Shown: piece by piece, positions 60,532 through 64,000 of the stretch
Layout of the letters: every line of letters begins with the position of its first letter
How positions within the stretch are numbered: position 1 is the stretch's first letter
Source: Prorocentrum cordatum
Taxonomy: Eukaryota > Sar > Dinophyceae > Prorocentrales > Prorocentraceae
Assembly (NCBI GenBank): GCA_963575745.1
Contig: CAUYUJ010017971.1
Span: 413,894 to 477,893, forward strand
Length of the DNA stretch: 64,000 bases
Direction: 5' to 3'
Program-made: the position numbers and the translations under genes
Notes under the pieces: generated by a model
The model's input: the letters and a program-made list of their open reading frames with translations, nothing else
The model's database searches: none
Told to the model about the DNA's origin: nothing

Positions 60532-61719
60532 ATGTCTCGGCGGCGGGACATCCTGTCCGAGGTGGTGCTGTTCGCTCGCCCGGAGCGCCCCGCTTCGACT
60601 TCTCGTCGGGTGCTGTCGCGCTGGAAGGAGGAGATGGAGCTGGTGGAGACGGCGAACCGTTCTCTCTTGGCGTTGCGTCAGCTCTACCGTGGGAGTCTGG
60701 ACGACAGTCTACTGGGCCTGGCCGACTGCTGGGGCCATGGGGTCGTGCCCGACAACTTGGACGGGGACCTCTCTCGGCGGGTGCTGGGAGAAGTTCGTCG
60801 CCAGTCGCCGCCGTCGACTACACCCTCACAAGGAGCCGCGCTTCTGCGGCTGCGCCCTGCCGCCACTGCGGCGGGCAATCAGTCCCAGTCCACCTTCAAA
60901 CAGAGGGTGGCCGAACTTCGGAAGAGGGGTGCTGGCAGAAGTGGACGGCTGCCAGACAGGGGCGAGACGTTTCCAGCTCAATGGGACCGAGTTGCCCTAC
61001 CTCCCCCGGGGAACAGACCTGTGAGTGTAAGGTCTGCGTCGCCTCGCGTGGCACAGAAGTTGGAGATGTTCAAGGAGGAGATGTTGAGAGAGGATGGCGA
61101 GGCTTGTGTTCAGGCCTGCGAGATACGCAACTACGTGGACCCGCAGTTCCGCAAGAAGAAGGAAATGTTGCAGCTGGCCCGCAGGATGGCTTTGGCGGGG
61201 ATGCTGTGCCGCACTGCAGTGAAGGTGGACGAGGTCGGGCTCTTTTGCGTCTTAAAGAAGGCGGAGCTTGTGGGGGGCGAGCCCGAGGTGACGCTGAGGC
61301 TGGTGTTCGACCAAAGGCGCTCCAACATGCGATGCCAGTCTCCCCCGTGGTGTGGCATGGGCGGCGTCAGTGCGATGTCGTTCTTGGACGTGTCCGAGGA
61401 GATGAAGGAGGATGGCGTGACCATGCGCTTCGGCACGGGCGACCTTCCCGACTTCTACTACACGCTGGAGCTGGGGGAGCAGCTGGCGCAGTACTTCGTG
61501 CTGCCAAGCATGTCTGGGGATGCGCTGGACGCGCTGCTTCCCGAAGGTTCGTCTTTGCCTGGGAGCGGGCCCTACGTCGGAGTGAAGGTTGCGTTGATGG
61601 GTTTCTCCTGGGCGTGCTGGATGGCTCAGACGACCATGGAGGACATCTTCAATGCTGGGCCCCAGTTCGGGCTTTCCTCGCTTTCAGACGGCCAACGTCT
61701 GGCCGAAGGCGGGCCTTGA
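60532..61719 (+). pseudogene. DIRS-2 RT, N-terminal part
   Basis: 395 codons from ATG 60,532 (MSRRRDILSEVVLFARPE). Contains the pre-RT helix (NYVDPQFRKKKEMLQLARRM, parallel to SYSDPAWRSKKERLALALRM of DIRS-1), EVTLRLVFDQRRSNMRC, GTGDLPDFYYTLEL and VKVALMGFSWACWMAQTTM. It stops at TGA 61,717-61,719 before the catalytic box, but the same frame continues behind the stop with HYEYIDDFGIMG, so the stop or a nearby indel disrupts the enzyme. Confidence 0.7.
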
Positions 61720-62350
61720 CCCCATCTCAGTCGGGATCTACCTGCTGCGCACTACGAGTACATCGACGACTTTGGCATCATGGGTCTGGACTTCCCGACA
61801 AAGCCTGGCCAGGAGGCGGCGGCGACGGTGGAGGGGATCTGGCTCGGTGCCAAGGAGTTGGTGGTTTCCGCGGGCTTCAAGGTGCACAAGGATGCTTGCT
61901 CGGCGGATGCTCGCATGATCGGTGGCGATCTTCGGGGGACTCGTCTGGCGCCGAACCAGGACAAGATGTGGCTGGCGGTCTTCGGCACACGGGAGATCCT
62001 GATCCACAAGTGGGAACTACCCGACACCGTCGCGCGGATCGTTGGCATCCTGTCCTGGGGCTTCTTGATCTCCCGTGGTGCTTTGAGCGTCTTCGCGGAC
62101 GCGCACTCCTGGTGCATGGAGTTCCGGGGTGGAGCTCGGCGCGAGGCCCCACGGGAAGTGCTGAGGGAGTTTGCTGCGGCCTCGGCGTTGGTGCCGCTGA
62201 TCTCGGTGGACCTCTCGACGCCCTGGGACCCGATGGTGATGATGTTCGACGCGAGCCTCTACGGTGGCGCGCTCATCTCTACGGTGGCCACGGTGGAGGA
62301 GCAGCGTCGAGAAGCACGATATGCAGTTCGAGGAGGCTGGACCGTTTGGA
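61720..62350 (+). pseudogene. DIRS-2 RT C-terminal part and RNase H start
   Basis: Same frame as the preceding entry: YIDD box at 61,759-61,770, LAPNQDKMWLAVFGTREIL thumb region, then the RNase H start MMFDASLYGGALIS at about 62,240. After about 62,330 the frame changes again (RLDGHFFVLGGDAWCEGEAF in another plus frame). Confidence 0.65.
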
Positions 62351-62540
62351 CGGGCATTTCTTCGTCCTGGGCGGGGACGCCTGGTGCGAGGGGGAGGCCT
62401 TCAGACGCGTGGGCACCGACGTGGAGTTGGGCACCCGGATCCGAGTTCCGCCTGTGCACGAGTGCTGGGACGACATCGCTTGATGGAAGGAGGTTGCGCG
62501 CTGCCGCTGGGAGGAGAAGGAACACATCAACCTGCTGGAG

Positions 62541-63701
62541 ATGCGCACGGGGGTGGCCGCAACGAGGCACTCGGCCCGCACCCGTGCGAGCTGGGGGAAG
62601 AGGCACCTACGCATCACGGACTCTATGGTCTGCCTCGGCGGCTTCAGCAAGGGCAGATCGGCCAGTCGGCCCATTCTGATTTTGTGCAGGAGAATGGCCG
62701 CCCTCGACCTCGGGCGCGGTAAGCGGGAGTACTGGCGCTGGGTGCCGTCGGACCGCAACCACAGCGACGGGCCGAGCCGAGGTTTTCCGATTGGCCAGGC
62801 CCCGAAGGAGCGGAGGACGGACGAGCTGGTGTTGCCGGAGAAGGTGGCTTCGAGGATCGAGGCCCTGGCGGAATTGGCGGAGGTGGACCCATTCCAGCCG
62901 CTCAGGATGGGCGTCTCGATCCAGGTGAAAGTGCTGCGCTTCGTCCACCTCTGCAGCGGCCACACGCGCATCGGGGACCTGGAGGACTGGCTGCTCAGGA
63001 TCGCGGGCTCGCGGGGCTACCTGATGATCTGCACCAACGTGGACATCGGCTTCGGGGCGGAGTTCGACCTGGCGGACGAGGTCAACGTGCGGAGGCTGGA
63101 GCTGCTTGCGGAAGTGGAGACGGACGGCGGACACTCAGGCCCTTCATGCTCTACCTGGTCGCGGGTTGAAGCTTGGGAACGCGCAGTTGCTGAGCAGTTT
63201 GAGGATCCTGAAGTCGATCGGGCTCAACGGCGGCTCGGTGTCATCGAGCATCCTGCCGATCCGGGTTGCCCGCCGTTTCCTTCGATCTTCGTGACCAAAG
63301 AGCTGATGGACTGGGAGGCGCAGTTGGGTGCCTACCGAGTGACCTCCCCGCAGTGCATGCGGGGCTGCCCCGCGCTGAAGTTGACGACGCTCACGGGGAC
63401 GGCCTTCGGGATGCAGAGGTTTGTTCGCCCCTGCGTGCACGGGAACCACTCGGCGAGCCTCTGCGGGAAGGACGAGAGCGGTCGTTTTCGGACCAGGGTG
63501 GCCCAGGCGTACTCTTCCGACTTCTGCAGGACGCTGGCGGAGTGTCACGTGGACGCGATGCTGACCATGCAGGAGAGACAGGAGGCCGACCTGACCGAGA
63601 GGGCCGTGGAGCAGTTGATCTCAGAGACCCTGGAGCGCAGGCGCCGGGACGCTACGTTGCTGGAGTCACTACCTGCAGCTTTCCTTCGAGCCTCGGGCTG
63701 A
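62541..63701 (+). CDS. DIRS-2 RNase H C-terminal part and methyltransferase-like module
   Basis: 386 codons in a third frame. MRTGVAATRHSARTRASWGK to RITDSMVCLGGFSKGRS (RNase H Asp) and YWRWVPSDRNHSDGPSRG (RNase H end) come first, then a linker and the methyltransferase-like module (62,925-63,420). The last 90 residues are helical (LTMQERQEADLTERAVEQLI). The true start is upstream in the disrupted part. Unlike in DIRS-1, the module lies after RNase H. Confidence 0.65.
   Translation: MRTGVAATRHSARTRASWGKRHLRITDSMVCLGGFSKGRSASRPILILCRRMAALDLGRGKREYWRWVPSDRNHSDGPSRGFPIGQAPKERRTDELVLPEKVASRIEALAELAEVDPFQPLRMGVSIQVKVLRFVHLCSGHTRIGDLEDWLLRIAGSRGYLMICTNVDIGFGAEFDLADEVNVRRLELLAEVETDGGHSGPSCSTWSRVEAWERAVAEQFEDPEVDRAQRRLGVIEHPADPGCPPFPSIFVTKELMDWEAQLGAYRVTSPQCMRGCPALKLTTLTGTAFGMQRFVRPCVHGNHSASLCGKDESGRFRTRVAQAYSSDFCRTLAECHVDAMLTMQERQEADLTERAVEQLISETLERRRRDATLLESLPAAFLRASG
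62925..63420 (+). other. Methyltransferase-like module in DIRS-2
   Basis: VLRFVHLCSGHTRIGDLEDW (motif-I-like, close to VLNLFCGHRRKQDIQ of the LINE), GGHSGPSCSTWSRVEAW (PSC at 63,141-63,149, Cys kept, one Pro replaced by Ser), GVIEHPADPGCPPFPS (EHP at 63,246) and QCMRGCPALKLTTL. Similar in size to the other three modules. Confidence 0.5.
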
Positions 63702-63724
63702 CTGGGGACGAAAGCCCCTGTGCG

Positions 63725-64000
63725 ATGGGCCGGCCTCCGCCCATGCCCGACGATGTTCGAGCGCAAGCGGTGCAATATTACACAGACATGATGCAATATC
63801 TACGAGATTGGGCGCAGCAGTGGTACAGCGACCTCACGCAGCGGGCCACCGACGGTACCGAGTGGCAGGAGTGGTGCGTGGCCTTCATGACGGATGTACT
63901 TCTGAGCGGTCCCAACCAGGCCCTGAGGGGCCTACTCACCAGCGGGCTCCCTCGCCACACGATCACCGACATCATCAGAGATCTTTGCAGCAGCGCCTGG
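63725..64000 (+). CDS. ORF open at the right edge, unknown
   Basis: From ATG 63,725 (MGRPPPMPDDVRAQAVQYYT) the frame is open for 92 codons to the window end: DMMQYLRDWAQQWYSDLTQ and VAFMTDVLLSGPNQALRGLL. It begins 23 bp after the preceding stop, on the same strand. Position suggests the next DIRS-2 gene (perhaps the N-terminal part of its recombinase), but no recombinase motif is reached. Confidence 0.5.
   Translation, partial: MGRPPPMPDDVRAQAVQYYTDMMQYLRDWAQQWYSDLTQRATDGTEWQEWCVAFMTDVLLSGPNQALRGLLTSGLPRHTITDIIRDLCSSAW

Larger units (their letters stand above)
58610..64000 (+). mobile_element. DIRS-2: older tyrosine-recombinase-type retrotransposon, interrupted by DIRS-1
   Basis: Plus-strand continuation of the element whose 5' part lies at 50,425-50,750. 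Gag-like, RT, RNase H and methyltransferase-like regions follow in order, with at least three frame changes and one in-frame stop, so it is decayed. The order and motifs match DIRS-1 (YIDD box, DGPSRG at the end of RNase H), hence the same superfamily. No YR domain or terminal repeats are visible before the right edge; they should lie beyond it. Confidence 0.75.

Noticed and set aside
59862-62483. 873-codon plus ORF over the DIRS-2 gag and RT region
   Set aside because: All recognisable motifs lie in a different frame; this frame is Gly/Arg-rich shadow.

Overview
This window reads as nuclear DNA of a dinoflagellate, in a stretch dominated by transposable elements and simple repeats. The evidence is high GC with all three codon positions GC-rich (so wrong frames often stay open), few recognisable host genes, megabase-style microsatellites, three minus-strand relics of the dinoflagellate spliced leader (near 7,750, 12,877 and 18,591), and retroelement proteins of types known from Symbiodiniaceae and Prorocentrum-like genomes. 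I cannot name the species. No bacterial-style operons, ribosome binding sites, rRNA, convincing tRNA gene or CRISPR array is visible.

Layout. 1-7,760 (minus): 5' part of a Copia-type LTR retrotransposon with gag, zinc knuckle, protease, a zinc-ribbon-like segment, a methyltransferase-like module, integrase and the start of reverse transcriptase (RT), running off the left edge. 7.8-24.7 kb: microsatellites (GGA, CTATG, ATC, TCC, ACG, TTCC), two small inverted-repeat transposon families, two related 84-bp repeat arrays and scattered coding-like fragments, including a minus-strand ORF directly behind a spliced-leader relic. 24.7-34.8 kb (plus): a two-ORF non-LTR retrotransposon (LINE). ORF1 has a RanBP2-type zinc finger. 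ORF2 (2,620 aa) runs RNase H, endonuclease, RT, two zinc fingers, methyltransferase-like module. 34.9-50.4 kb: satellites and minisatellites (CCCACG hexamers, a 158-bp satellite, two arrays of about 90 bp, a collagen-like 9-mer array, an inverted repeat) plus gene fragments and a frameshifted coiled-coil pseudogene.

50.4-64 kb holds the best-resolved structure: two nested tyrosine-recombinase (DIRS-type) retrotransposons. Element DIRS-1 (50,751-58,609, minus) has complete split direct repeats in the order A1-ORFs-B1-A2-B2, with A copies identical over 135 bp and B copies nearly identical over 330 bp. It carries gag, RT/RNase H and tyrosine recombinase (YR) genes. It sits inside the gag-like ORF of an older, frameshifted element, DIRS-2 (plus). 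Joining base 50,750 to 58,610 restores the DIRS-2 reading frame exactly, without a target-site duplication, around a shared TT.

The theme that links the window is a methyltransferase-like module (a motif-I-like LxLFxG/LEIFS segment, a PPC-type cysteine motif, an ENP/EHP motif) in all four retroelements, which belong to three unrelated classes. Its position differs: between the zinc-ribbon segment and integrase in Copia, at the C-terminal side in the LINE, between the catalytic residues of RNase H in DIRS-1, and after RNase H in DIRS-2. Cytosine methyltransferase capture by dinoflagellate retrotransposons has been reported before. Four carriers side by side in different architectures is the observation here most worth following up.
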